Assembly (NCBI RefSeq): GCF_003385555.1
Contig: NZ_QOHR01000014.1
Coordinates: forward strand, 1 to 64,000
Direction of reading: 5' to 3'
From: Rhodosalinus sediminis
GTDB lineage: Bacteria; Pseudomonadota; Alphaproteobacteria; Rhodobacterales; Rhodobacteraceae
Length of the DNA stretch: 64,000 nt
In this document: one piece after another, positions 25,879 through 34,944 of the stretch
Layout: each line of letters starts with the position of its first letter
How positions within the stretch are numbered: position 1 is the stretch's first letter
Notes under the pieces: model-generated
Told to the model about the DNA's origin: nothing
Database searches by the model: none
What the model saw: only the letters and a program-made list of their open reading frames with translations
Program-made: the position numbers and the translations under genes

Positions 25879-27348
25879 TCAGGCGCCGCCGCCGGGCCGG
25901 CCGAGATGCTTGCGCAGGCGCGAGGGCTGGGGCGTCTTCCGGCCCTTGTAGGGGTTCTTCTCCGATCGCGACCGCAGCCAGAGGCGGATCGGCGTGCCGG
26001 GCATGTCGAAATCCGCGCGCAGGCCGTTGACGAGGTAGCGGGTGTAGGCCTCGGGGAGCTTGTCGGGGTGCGAGCACATGACGACGAAGCCGGGGGGGCG
26101 CGTCTTGGCCTGCGTCATGTAGCGCAGCCGGATGCGGTGGCCGCCGGGGGCGGGCGGGGGGTGCGCGGCGACCATGTCGGCGAGCCAGCGGTTGAGCTGC
26201 GCGGTGGGCACGCGGCGGTTCCAGACGTTCTGCGCCGTCTCGATCGCGGCGCGCAGGCGGTCCACGCCCTGCCCGGTGCGCGCCGAGAGGGTCACCAGCG
26301 GCACGCCACGCAACTGCGGCAGGAGCCGCTCGACCCCTGCGCGGAGCGCCTTGAGCTTGGCCTGTTTCTCGGGCTCGGCGTCCCATTTGTTGACGGCGAC
26401 GACGACCGCGCGGCCCTCGCGCTCGGCGAGGTCGGCGATGCGCAGGTCCTGCGTCTCGAAGGGGGTGGCCGCGTCGAGGAGCACCACGACCACCTCCGCG
26501 AAGCGCACGGCGCGCAGCGCATCGGCGACCGAGAGCTTCTCGAGCTTGCCCGTCACCCGCGACTTCTTGCGCATGCCGGCGGTGTCGAAGATGCGCACCG
26601 GCAGCCCGTCCCAGTCGGTCGCGACCGAGATCGCGTCGCGGGTGATGCCGGCCTCCGGCCCGGTGAGCAGGCGTTCCTCGCCGAGGATGCGATTGACGAG
26701 CGTGGATTTGCCGGCGTTCGGCCGGCCCACCACGGCGATCTGCAGGGGCCGCGCGGGCGTCGGCACGCGCGCGCCCTCCGGGCTTTCGCCGGCCTCGTCC
26801 ACGTCGACGTCGGTCTCGGGCGCCTCGGCGGTGGCGGCCTCGGTCTCCGCCTTCGTCTCGATCAGGGGCGCGAGCGCGGCGGCGAGGTCGGCGAGCCCCT
26901 CGCCGTGCTCGGCCGAGAGCGCGACCGGCTCGCCGAGGCCGAGGCCCCAGGCCTCGGCGATGCCGGCGGCGCCGGCCTGCCCCTCGGCCTTGTTGGCGGC
27001 GAGGATCACCTCGCCCGCGCGCCGGCGCAGGATGTCGGCGAAGACCTCGTCCGTCGCCGTCACGCCCGCGCGCGCGTCGATCAGGAAGAGGCAGGCGTCA
27101 GCCTCCGCCACCGCGCGCTCGGTCAGCCGGCGCATGCGGCCCGGCAGGCTCTCGTCGGTGGCGTCCTCCAGCCCGGCGGTATCGAGCACCGTGAAGCGGA
27201 GCGGGCCGATCCGCCCCTCGCTCTCGCGCAGGTCGCGGGTGACGCCGGGCTGATCGTCGACGAGCGCGAGGCGCCGGCCGACGAGGCGGTTGAACAGGGT
27301 GGACTTGCCCACGTTGGGGCGCCCCACGATGGCGAGGCGGAAACTCAT
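25879..27348 (-). CDS. der: Ribosome-assembly GTPase Der (EngA)
   Basis: 489-residue essential GTPase for 50S ribosomal subunit maturation. Two tandem GTPase domains are plain: the first with [16 protein letters not shown] and DTAGLED, the second with [26 protein letters not shown] and NKWD, then the C-terminal KH-like domain ([19 protein letters not shown]). An acidic linker of about 50 residues separates the GTPase domains. Slightly longer than E. coli Der mainly because of the linker and a C-terminal tail. The bamB and yfgM-like genes lie upstream in the same order as in enterobacteria. Confidence 0.96.
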   Translation of the reverse strand: MSFRLAIVGRPNVGKSTLFNRLVGRRLALVDDQPGVTRDLRESEGRIGPLRFTVLDTAGLEDATDESLPGRMRRLTERAVAEADACLFLIDARAGVTATDEVFADILRRRAGEVILAANKAEGQAGAAGIAEAWGLGLGEPVALSAEHGEGLADLAAALAPLIETKAETEAATAEAPETDVDVDEAGESPEGARVPTPARPLQIAVVGRPNAGKSTLVNRILGEERLLTGPEAGITRDAISVATDWDGLPVRIFDTAGMRKKSRVTGKLEKLSVADALRAVRFAEVVVVLLDAATPFETQDLRIADLAEREGRAVVVAVNKWDAEPEKQAKLKALRAGVERLLPQLRGVPLVTLSARTGQGVDRLRAAIETAQNVWNRRVPTAQLNRWLADMVAAHPPPAPGGHRIRLRYMTQAKTRPPGFVVMCSHPDKLPEAYTRYLVNGLRADFDMPGTPIRLWLRSRSEKNPYKGRKTPQPSRLRKHLGRPGGGA

Positions 27349-27397
27349 CGGCCGCAGGCTCCTTCAGCGCAGGCCGCGGGCTTAGCGCATTCGCGGC

Positions 27398-28783
27398 TCA
27401 GCGGAAAGCGTGCAATCGCCCGTCGCGCGTGACGACGTAAAGCGTCTCGTTCGCGACGGCAGGGGTGGCGGTCGCGCCGCCGGGCAGATCGCGGGTCGCC
27501 ACGCGCGCGCCGTCCTCGGGGTCGAAGATCCGCAAGCGGCCGTCGCCCCCGGCGACGATCAGCCGACCGCCGGCGAGGACGGGGCCGTGCTGCGCGTGGA
27601 TCGCGGCGCGGCGGCGCGGGCGCGTCTCGGTGTAGCGCGGCAGCTCCACGGCCCAGATGCGGCGGCCGTCGCGCGCGTCGAGGCGCAGGAGCTCGTTGCG
27701 GTCGTTGACGAGGAAGAGCGACCCACCCGCCGGCCAGATCGTGTCGAAGGCCCCCTCTTCGGCGGTCCAGAGCCGCTCGCCGCTCTCGAGGTCGAAGGCC
27801 GCGAGGCGCCCCGCCGCGTTCGCGGCGTAGAGCCGGCCGTCCGCGATCACCGGCCCGCCGGTGATGTCGTCGACGAGGCCGATGGCGGTGCCGGGACGGC
27901 GCCCGGCGACGAAGGCCGACCAGCGCGGCAGCCCGCCCTCGGCGAAGACCGTCTGGATCTCGCCGGTGCCGAAGGCGAAGGCGACGCGCCCCCCGGCGGC
28001 GGCCGGGGCCGAGCCGCCGGCGAGGTTGCGCACGTCGCCCACGCCCTCGTTGCGCCAGCGCACGCGCCCGTCCTCGGCTTCGATCGCCCAGGCGGTGGTG
28101 TCGCCGGCGACGAGATAGACGAGCCCGTCGCGGTAGAGCGGATCGCCCGTGCCGGTGGCGTCGAGTTTCTGGTCCCAGCGCACCGCGCCGGTCGCGGGAT
28201 CGACGGCGAGGAGGCGCCCGAAGGCCGTGGTCGCGAAGAGCGTCCCGTCGCCGTAGGCGAGGCCGCCGCCGATCGCCTCGCCGGGGCGGTCGCGCGCGGG
28301 CACGAGATCGAGCGACCAGAGCGGCGCGCCCTCGGCGCTCGTGGCGCGCAGCGTCGAGGCGGCGTCGATGGTGAAGACGCGCCCCTCGGCGAGGACCGGA
28401 TCGGTGGCGATCCGCGCGCGGCGGCTGTCGCCCTGTCCGATGTCGGCGCTCCACGCCGGGGCGAGCGGATGGGAGAGCGCCGGGTGCTCGGGCCGGTAGA
28501 AGGCGCTGCCCGTGCCGTGGGTCCAGCCGGCGTTGGCGCGCGCGTCGGGAAGCGCGAGCGGCGCAGGCGTAGCCCGGGGCGCGGGCGCCTCGGAGGCCGC
28601 GCCCGGCCCGTCGAGGACGGCGCGCAGCGCCAGCCGCTCGCCCGGCAGGATCGTCTCGCGCTCGGCGCAGGCGGCGAGCGTCGCGAGCGCCCCGAGGAGG
28701 ATCACCGCCCGGCTGGTCCGCCGCGCCGTGCCGGTGGTGTTTGCGCCCCGCATCGCCTGCGCCCCTTGTCCCTTGCGTTTCAT
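27398..28783 (-). CDS. bamB: Outer-membrane assembly lipoprotein BamB
   Basis: 461-residue PQQ-type beta-propeller lipoprotein of the BAM complex. A signal sequence ends in the lipobox LATLAAC, placing the lipidated cysteine near residue 39. Repeated propeller blades carry the W/D motifs expected (GRVRWRNEGVGD, GERLWTAEEG, GRRIWAVELP). The ATG at 28783 overlaps the stop of the upstream gene (ATGA), which fixes this start, although an ATG ten codons in is possible. A Pro/Ala-rich linker follows the lipobox. The yfgM-bamB-der order supports orthology. Confidence 0.9.
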   Translation of the reverse strand: MKRKGQGAQAMRGANTTGTARRTSRAVILLGALATLAACAERETILPGERLALRAVLDGPGAASEAPAPRATPAPLALPDARANAGWTHGTGSAFYRPEHPALSHPLAPAWSADIGQGDSRRARIATDPVLAEGRVFTIDAASTLRATSAEGAPLWSLDLVPARDRPGEAIGGGLAYGDGTLFATTAFGRLLAVDPATGAVRWDQKLDATGTGDPLYRDGLVYLVAGDTTAWAIEAEDGRVRWRNEGVGDVRNLAGGSAPAAAGGRVAFAFGTGEIQTVFAEGGLPRWSAFVAGRRPGTAIGLVDDITGGPVIADGRLYAANAAGRLAAFDLESGERLWTAEEGAFDTIWPAGGSLFLVNDRNELLRLDARDGRRIWAVELPRYTETRPRRRAAIHAQHGPVLAGGRLIVAGGDGRLRIFDPEDGARVATRDLPGGATATPAVANETLYVVTRDGRLHAFR

Positions 28784-29448
28784 CCGCCGGCGCGCGTCCC
28801 GGGCTCCGCCCCGAGCGCCACCATGAGCTGAGCGGCGCGGCGCCGGAGACCCGGCGTCGCGGCGGCGTCGCCCCGGATCGCCTCCAGCCGGTCGAGCGCC
28901 GCCTCGGTCTCGCCCGCCGCGATCTCGCCGAGCGCGATCTGCTCCTCCGCGAGGAGCCGCAGCGGCCCGCCGGCCGAGGCGATGGCGGCGAAGCCCTGCC
29001 GCCGCTCCTCCGCCGAGAGCGTGTCGCCCCGCTGCAGGAGCGCCTTGAAGGCCGCCATCCGGCCGTAGACCGGCGCCAGCTCGCCGCCCGCACCGCCGAT
29101 GCCGTCGAGCTGCGCGGCGGCCGCCGACGCGTCGCCGCTTTCGGCGAGCGCCTCGGCATGGAGCATGTCGACGAGCGCCGCGGCGCCCGGCTCACCGGGG
29201 GCGATCCCGGCCAGCGCCTCGGCGCGCGCCCCGGCCGAGTCGCGCTCCAGCGCGGAGAGGATCGCGTCGCCGGTGGCGCGGGCGCGGTCGGTCGCCTGCG
29301 CCCTGCGCCACTCGTTCCAGCCGGCGCCGCCCACGATCAGCAGCACGGCGAGCACGGCGATCCAGCCGTAGCGCCGCATGAGCGTGAACATGCGGTCGCG
29401 CCGAACCTCTTCGGCGACTTCCTCGATGAAACTGTCGCGTTCGGTCAC
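28780..29448 (-). CDS. YfgM-like tetratricopeptide inner-membrane protein
   Basis: 222-residue protein with a short cytoplasmic N-terminus (DSFIEEVAEEVRRDRM), a single transmembrane helix around YGWIAVLAVLLIVGGAGW (residues ~26-43), and a periplasmic helical domain with TPR_21-like repeats. YfgM in E. coli associates with the Sec translocon and periplasmic chaperones. It is the first gene of the unit with bamB and der, overlapping bamB by 4 bp. Family assignment is from topology, length and gene order. Confidence 0.82.
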   Translation of the reverse strand: MTERDSFIEEVAEEVRRDRMFTLMRRYGWIAVLAVLLIVGGAGWNEWRRAQATDRARATGDAILSALERDSAGARAEALAGIAPGEPGAAALVDMLHAEALAESGDASAAAAQLDGIGGAGGELAPVYGRMAAFKALLQRGDTLSAEERRQGFAAIASAGGPLRLLAEEQIALGEIAAGETEAALDRLEAIRGDAAATPGLRRRAAQLMVALGAEPGTRAGG

Positions 29449-29547
29449 TCGGCCCCCCGGCGCTGGCTCCCTGCCCTCTTAAACGCTGGGCCGCACACTG
29501 CCAAGGGCATCGGCGCGCCCGGGCGGCGGCGCCGGCTTTGCGCGAAC

Positions 29548-29592
29548 TTGCGGCGCTGCGGCGAAAAGACTAATCTGAACCGGTCGGTTCAG
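29548..29592 (+). promoter_or_regulatory. Sigma70-type promoter with embedded TetR-like operator for the RND operon
   Basis: -35 TTGCGG (29548-29553), a 17-bp spacer and -10 TAATCT (29571-29576). The -10 overlaps the palindrome CTGAACCG-GT-CGGTTCAG (29575-29592), which has perfect 8-bp arms and the size of a TetR/AcrR operator. The layout predicts repression of the efflux genes starting at 29663. No tetR gene lies in the window. Confidence 0.65.
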
Positions 29593-29662
29593 CGTAGAGG
29601 ATGACGACACGACAACCCGAGCTTCGGGCGCCCCGCGCCGAAGCCGCCATGAAAGGCCGAGG

Positions 29663-30979
29663 ATGCGACTGATCCCTGCTCTGACCGCGCTGCTGGTTCT
29701 GGCGACGCTCTACCTCGTGGTGATGGAGCGCGACGCGGTCATGCGGTTCGCGCAGGGCGAGCGCGTGGCGCTGTCAAAGCTCAATCCGCTCGCCCCCGAG
29801 CCGGAGGACCCCGCGCCCGACCCAACGACCGAGTCGGCGAGCGCGCCCGCGGCGGAGAGCGGGGCGGACGCGCCCGCCGCCGACACGGGGCAGGCGGACG
29901 GCGCCGACCCGGTCGCCGTGGTCGCCCTGCGCTCCACCGCGCGCGAGATCGACAGCGCGGTCGAGCTGCGCGGCGAGACGGAGGCGGCGCGCGAGGTCGA
30001 GCTCAGGGCCGAGACGTCGGGGCTCGTGATCTCGGAGCCGCGGCCGAAAGGCACGCGCGTCGAGGCGGGTGACGTGCTCTGCCGGCTCGATCCGGGCGAC
30101 CGTGACGCCGCGCTCGCCGAGGCCCGCGCGCGGCTCGCCGAGGCGCGGGCGCGCATCCCCGAGGCCCGCGCGCGGCTCGCCGAGGCCGAGGCGCGGCTCG
30201 ACGAGGCGGAACTCAACGCGACCGCCGCGACGCAGCTGTCCGAGGACGGCTTCGCCTCGCGCACGCGGGTGGCCTCGACCACGGCCTCGGTGCGCTCGGC
30301 CGAGGCGGGCGTCGAGACCGCGCGCAGCCAGCTCGAGACCGTGAAGGCCAACGTCGAGAGCGCCGAGGCCGCCGTGACCTCGGCCGAGACGGAGATGGCG
30401 CGCCTGACGATCGAGGCGCCCTTTCCCGGCCTCCTTGAATCGGAGACCGCGGAGCTCGGCAGCCTCCTGCAGCCCGGCGGCCTCTGCGCCACGGTCCTCG
30501 GGCTCGACCCGATCCGCCTCGTGGGCTTCGTCCCCGAGACGGAGGTGGAGCGCATCGAGGAAGGCGCCCGCGCCGGCGCGCGGCTGGTGAGCGGCCGGGA
30601 GCTCGTCGGCGAGGTCACCTTCCTGTCGCGTTCGGCCGATCCGACGACGCGCACCTTCCGGGTGGAGATCACCGTGCCGAATCCCGACCTGTCGGTGCGC
30701 GACGGCCAGACCGCCGAGATCGTCATCGAGGCCGACGGCGCGATGGCGCATCTCCTGCCGCAATCGGCGCTGACGCTGAACGACGCGGGCACGCTCGGTG
30801 TGCGGACGGTGACGGCGGAGGACCGGGCGCGCTTCGTTCCGGTGACGCTCCTGCGCGACACGGCGACCGGCGTCTGGGTGGAGGGCCTGCCGGACACGGC
30901 CGAGGTGATCGTGCGCGGACAGGAATACGTCACCGATGGCGTGCCCGTCGCCGTGACCTACCGGGAGGCCACGCAATGA
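29663..30979 (+). CDS. RND efflux periplasmic adaptor (membrane fusion protein)
   Basis: 438-residue HlyD/AcrA-type adaptor linking an RND pump to an outer-membrane channel. An N-terminal hydrophobic signal or anchor (LIPALTALLVLATLYLVVM) is followed by an acidic Pro/Ala-rich stretch to about residue 85. Next come the lipoyl halves (VEAGDVLCRLDPGDRDAAL and ARLTIEAPFPGLLE) separated by a long alpha-hairpin with regular Ala/Glu/Arg repeats, and then beta-barrel and membrane-proximal domains. No lipobox Cys is seen, so it is probably anchored by the N-terminal helix. The stop overlaps the permease start (ATGA). Confidence 0.9.
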   Translation: MRLIPALTALLVLATLYLVVMERDAVMRFAQGERVALSKLNPLAPEPEDPAPDPTTESASAPAAESGADAPAADTGQADGADPVAVVALRSTAREIDSAVELRGETEAAREVELRAETSGLVISEPRPKGTRVEAGDVLCRLDPGDRDAALAEARARLAEARARIPEARARLAEAEARLDEAELNATAATQLSEDGFASRTRVASTTASVRSAEAGVETARSQLETVKANVESAEAAVTSAETEMARLTIEAPFPGLLESETAELGSLLQPGGLCATVLGLDPIRLVGFVPETEVERIEEGARAGARLVSGRELVGEVTFLSRSADPTTRTFRVEITVPNPDLSVRDGQTAEIVIEADGAMAHLLPQSALTLNDAGTLGVRTVTAEDRARFVPVTLLRDTATGVWVEGLPDTAEVIVRGQEYVTDGVPVAVTYREATQ

Positions 30980-33900
30980 CCGGCATGGTGACCTGGGCCG
31001 CCGAGCGGGCGCGCATGGTGCTCGCCTTCATCGCGCTCTCGCTCATCGCGGGGGGCTTCGCCTATGTCTCGCTCCCGAAGGAGGGCGAGCCCGACATCGA
31101 GATCCCGGCGCTCTTCGTCTCGGTGAACTTCCCCGGCATCTCGGCGGCCGACGCCGAAAAGCTCCTCGTCAAGCCGATGGAGACCGAGCTCTCCGATCTC
31201 GACGGGCTCAAGGAGATGTCGGGCACCGCCGCGGAGGGCTACGCCGGCGTCGCGCTCGAGTTCGAGTTCGGCTGGGACAAGTCCAAGATCATCGCCGACG
31301 TGCGCGACGCGATGAACACCGCCGAGGGGCAGTTCCCCGACGGCTACGAGAAGTATTCGATCAACGAGATCAACTTCTCCGAGTTTCCCATCATCATCGT
31401 GAACCTCACCGGCCCGGTGCCCGAGCGCACGATGTTCCGCGTCGCCCGCGATCTTCAGGACGAGATCGAGGCGCTCGACGCGGTGCTCGAAGTGGGCGTC
31501 GCCGGCGAGCGCGAGGAGATGCTGGAGGTGGTGATCGACCCCCTCCGCCTCGAGGCCTACAACGTCACCGCCGACGAGCTCATCAGCGTGGTGCAGAACA
31601 ACAACCAGCTGATCGCGGCGGGCGAGGTGGAGACCGCGCAGGGCGCCTTCGCGGTCAAGATCCCGGCGAGCTTCGATTCCCCGCGCGACGTCTACGACCT
31701 GCCGGTCAAGACCAACGGCGACCGGGTCGTGACGCTCGGCGATCTGGCGACGATCAACCTGACTTTCGAGGACCGCGAGGGCACGGCGCGCTTCGACGGG
31801 GAGCCGACGGTCGCGCTGCAGGTGGTCAAGCGCAAGGGCTTCAACCTGATCGACACCGCCGACCGCGTCGAGGAGGTGATCGCGGACGCGCGCGCCGACT
31901 GGCCCGACGAGCTGCGCTCGGCGGTGCAGATGGGCACCTCGAACGACCAGAGCCGCACCGTCGCCTCGATGGTCAGCCAGCTCGAGGGCTCGGTGCTGAC
32001 GGCGGTGGCGCTGGTGATGATCGTCTCGCTCGCCGCGCTCGGCACGCGGGCCGCGCTCCTCGTGGGCTTCGCGATCCCGACGTCGTTCCTGCTGTGCTTC
32101 GCCTTCCTCGCGGTGATGGGGGTGACGATCTCCAACATCGTGATGTTCGGCCTGATCCTCGCGGTGGGGATGCTCGTCGACGGCGCGATCGTGGTCGTGG
32201 AATACGCCGACAAGCGCATCCGCGAGGGCTCGGGCCCGATGCGCGCCTACGTCGAGGCCGCGCGGCGGATGTTCTGGCCGATCGTGAGCTCCACCGCGAC
32301 GACGCTCTGCGCCTTCCTGCCGATGCTCTTCTGGCCCGGCGTGCCGGGGGAGTTCATGGGGATGCTGCCGGTCACGCTGATCTTCGTGCTCTCGGCTTCG
32401 CTGGTCGTGGCGCTGATCTACCTGCCGGTGATGGGCGGCGTGACGGGGCGCGTCAGCCGCCTTTTCGCGCGCGCCTCGGACGGGCTGCGCGCGCGCACGC
32501 CGTGGGTGGTGCGCGCGGCGCTGGTGCCGGTGGCGCTTTACGGCGTGTTCCTCGGCGCGATGCAGGTGCTGAACCCGGGCTACCTCTTCGGCGGCACGCC
32601 GCCGCCGCTGCCGGGGGCGGTGGTCGCGGCGCCGGGCGTCGCGCTCTTTCTCGCCTCGGCGATGGCGGCCTCGATCACGCTGTCGGCCGCGCGGTTGGAG
32701 CTCGCGCCGCGGCGCATCCGCGCCGGGCGCCGGCGCACGCTCTTCGGCGGGCTGATCCGCCTCGTCACCGGGAACCCGGTGATGCCGCTCCTGACCGTGG
32801 CGGGCGTGGGCGTCGTCGTGGTCTCCGTCTTCATGTATTACGGCGAGAACAACAACGGCGTCGATTTCTTCGTCGAGACGGAGCCGGAACGCGCGATCGT
32901 CTACGTGAAGGCGCGCGGCAACCTGAGCCTCGCCGAGAAGGACGCGCTGGTCCAGCAGGCCGAGGAAATCGTGATCGCCCATCCGGGCGTGCGCTCGGCC
33001 TTCTCCTTCGCCGGCGAGGGCGGGCTCAACTCCAACACCGGCGGGGCCGAGGCGCCCAAGGACACCGTCGGGCAGATCCAGTTCGAGACGATCCCGTGGG
33101 AGGAGCGACGCTTCGAGCCCTCGCTCGACGGCAACGTCGTCCTCGCAGAGCTCTCCGAGCAGCTCGACCGCCTGCCGGGGATGCAGACCGAGATCCTCGA
33201 GGCGGCGCAGGGGCCGGCGGACGCCAAGCCGGTGCACCTCAGGCTCAAGGGTGACGACCTCGAGGCGCTGATCGAGGCGACCGGCACGGTGCGCGCGAAA
33301 TACGACGCCCTGCCGGGTCTCACCCTGATCGAGGACACGCGGCCGCTGCCCGGCATCGACTGGCAGATCGACGTGGACGTGGAAAAGGCAGGCCGCTACG
33401 GCGCCGACGTGGCCACCGTGGGCGCGATGGTGCAGCTCGTCACCCGCGGGCTTCTCCTCGACACGATGCGGGTGCCCTCCTCCGACGAGGAGATCGAGAT
33501 CCGCGTGCGCCTGCCGGAGGAGGACCGGCTGCTCTCCACCCTCGACACGCTGCGCGTGCGCACCGAGGACGGGCTCGTGCCGCTCGCCAACTTCATCACG
33601 CGCGAACCGGTGCAGAAGCTCGCCGAGATCACCCGCGTCGATCAGACCCGCCACCTCGAAGTGAAGGCCGACGTCGCGCCGGGCCTCGTCACCGTGACCG
33701 GCCCGGACGGCGCGCCGCTCGGCACCATGCCGGCGGAAGAGGCCGAGGCCCGCGTGGCCGAGGCCGATCCGGGCACGCCCTGGGCCGGCGCGCAGGTCGC
33801 CCCCGTCAACGCCAACGAGCGGATCGAGCGACTGACCGAGTGGCTCGAGACCGAGGCGGAGCTGCCCGCCGGCATCGAATGGGAGTGGACCGGCGACCAG

Positions 33901-34638
33901 GAGGAGCAACAGGAATCGGGGCAGTTCCTGATGAAGGCCTTCGCGGGGGCGCTGGCGCTGATGTTCATCATCCTGCTCGCGCAGTTCAACAGCATCTACA
34001 ACTCGGTGCTCGTGCTGCTCGCCGTGGTGCTCTCGACCACCGGCGTGCTGATCGGGATGCTGACGATGAATCAGCCCTTCTCGATCATCATGACCGGCAC
34101 CGGCATCGTCGCGCTCGCGGGGATCGTGGTGAACAACAACATCGTGCTGATCGACACCTATCAGGACTACGCCCGCTACATGCCGCGGATCGAGGCCATC
34201 GTGCGCACCGCCGAGGATCGTATCCGCCCGGTGCTGCTGACGACGATCACGACCATGGCGGGCCTCGCGCCGATGATGCTGGGCATCAGCCTCGACTTCA
34301 TCGGCGGCGGCTATTCGATCGACAGCCCCACCGCGCTCTGGTGGAAGCAGCTGGCGACGGCGGTCGTCTTCGGCCTCGGCGTGGCGACGGTGCTGACGCT
34401 GGTCGTTACACCCGCGCTGCTCGCGATCCGGGTGTGGCTCGCCGCCTACGCCGTCTGGCTCGCGCGCGCGCTCGCCTGGGCGGGCGCCGGCCGGTCGAGC
34501 CGCGCGGCCCGCGACTGGGCGCTGCGCCGCGCCGCGCGGCGGGTGACGGCGCCGATGATCCTCTGGGACGACGGCACCGAGCCGGCCGAGACCGCGCCGC
34601 CCTACACGCCCGCGAAGCCGCTGCGCGCGGCGGAGTGA
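30976..34638 (+). CDS. RND-family efflux permease, enlarged form
   Basis: 1220-residue inner-membrane proton-driven exporter, about 170 residues longer than AcrB. The usual 12-helix plan with two periplasmic loops is visible. The TM4 motif reads GMLVDGAIVVVEY, with one Asp where AcrB has two, and TM10 reads GIVVNNNIVLIDTY, without AcrB's Lys. The extra length comes largely from a central region (residues ~495-600) with added hydrophobic helices (VVRAALVPVALYGVFLGAM and APGVALFLASAMAASITL) and from a C-terminal cytoplasmic tail. It forms an operon with the adaptor upstream; no outer-membrane factor gene follows. Substrate unknown. Confidence 0.9.
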   Translation: MTGMVTWAAERARMVLAFIALSLIAGGFAYVSLPKEGEPDIEIPALFVSVNFPGISAADAEKLLVKPMETELSDLDGLKEMSGTAAEGYAGVALEFEFGWDKSKIIADVRDAMNTAEGQFPDGYEKYSINEINFSEFPIIIVNLTGPVPERTMFRVARDLQDEIEALDAVLEVGVAGEREEMLEVVIDPLRLEAYNVTADELISVVQNNNQLIAAGEVETAQGAFAVKIPASFDSPRDVYDLPVKTNGDRVVTLGDLATINLTFEDREGTARFDGEPTVALQVVKRKGFNLIDTADRVEEVIADARADWPDELRSAVQMGTSNDQSRTVASMVSQLEGSVLTAVALVMIVSLAALGTRAALLVGFAIPTSFLLCFAFLAVMGVTISNIVMFGLILAVGMLVDGAIVVVEYADKRIREGSGPMRAYVEAARRMFWPIVSSTATTLCAFLPMLFWPGVPGEFMGMLPVTLIFVLSASLVVALIYLPVMGGVTGRVSRLFARASDGLRARTPWVVRAALVPVALYGVFLGAMQVLNPGYLFGGTPPPLPGAVVAAPGVALFLASAMAASITLSAARLELAPRRIRAGRRRTLFGGLIRLVTGNPVMPLLTVAGVGVVVVSVFMYYGENNNGVDFFVETEPERAIVYVKARGNLSLAEKDALVQQAEEIVIAHPGVRSAFSFAGEGGLNSNTGGAEAPKDTVGQIQFETIPWEERRFEPSLDGNVVLAELSEQLDRLPGMQTEILEAAQGPADAKPVHLRLKGDDLEALIEATGTVRAKYDALPGLTLIEDTRPLPGIDWQIDVDVEKAGRYGADVATVGAMVQLVTRGLLLDTMRVPSSDEEIEIRVRLPEEDRLLSTLDTLRVRTEDGLVPLANFITREPVQKLAEITRVDQTRHLEVKADVAPGLVTVTGPDGAPLGTMPAEEAEARVAEADPGTPWAGAQVAPVNANERIERLTEWLETEAELPAGIEWEWTGDQEEQQESGQFLMKAFAGALALMFIILLAQFNSIYNSVLVLLAVVLSTTGVLIGMLTMNQPFSIIMTGTGIVALAGIVVNNNIVLIDTYQDYARYMPRIEAIVRTAEDRIRPVLLTTITTMAGLAPMMLGISLDFIGGGYSIDSPTALWWKQLATAVVFGLGVATVLTLVVTPALLAIRVWLAAYAVWLARALAWAGAGRSSRAARDWALRRAARRVTAPMILWDDGTEPAETAPPYTPAKPLRAAE

Positions 34639-34898
34639 CGGCCGTGGCCTTCGACAGCGTGCTCGCCATGCTCCTCACCGGCGTCGTCGCCGGCTGGCTC
34701 GCGGCGCGGCTGGTACGGGGCGGCGGCCTCGGGCTCGTCGGCAACATGGCCGTCGGCGTCGCCGGCGCGGTCCTCGCCGGGGTGATGCTCCCGGTGCTCG
34801 GCTTCGGGCCGGGCGGCGGCGTGGTCGTCACGGTCCTGCAGGCGACGCTCGGGGCGGTGGTCCTGCTGGTGGTGCTGCGGCTCCTGCGCTCCGGCTGA
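34635..34898 (+). CDS. GlsB/YeaQ/YmgE-family small membrane protein
   Basis: 87-residue transglycosylase-associated family membrane protein with three hydrophobic helices and Gly-rich turns (VAGWLAARLVRGGGLGLVGN, GVAGAVLAGVMLPVLG). The GTG start overlaps the permease stop (GTGA); a second GTG at 34644 is possible. Such proteins are stress-associated and of unknown mechanism. It is the last gene of the RND operon, 46 bp before a convergent ABC transporter gene. Confidence 0.78.
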   Translation: MTAVAFDSVLAMLLTGVVAGWLAARLVRGGGLGLVGNMAVGVAGAVLAGVMLPVLGFGPGGGVVVTVLQATLGAVVLLVVLRLLRSG

Positions 34899-34944
34899 GC
34901 GAAACCCCGAGACCGGCGTCAGGCACTAGAGCTGAGCGCCGCGC

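Noticed and set aside
30958-33909. 983-codon open frame antisense to the RND permease
   Set aside because: Arg/His/Asp-rich shadow of a well-supported gene, without start signal or similarity.
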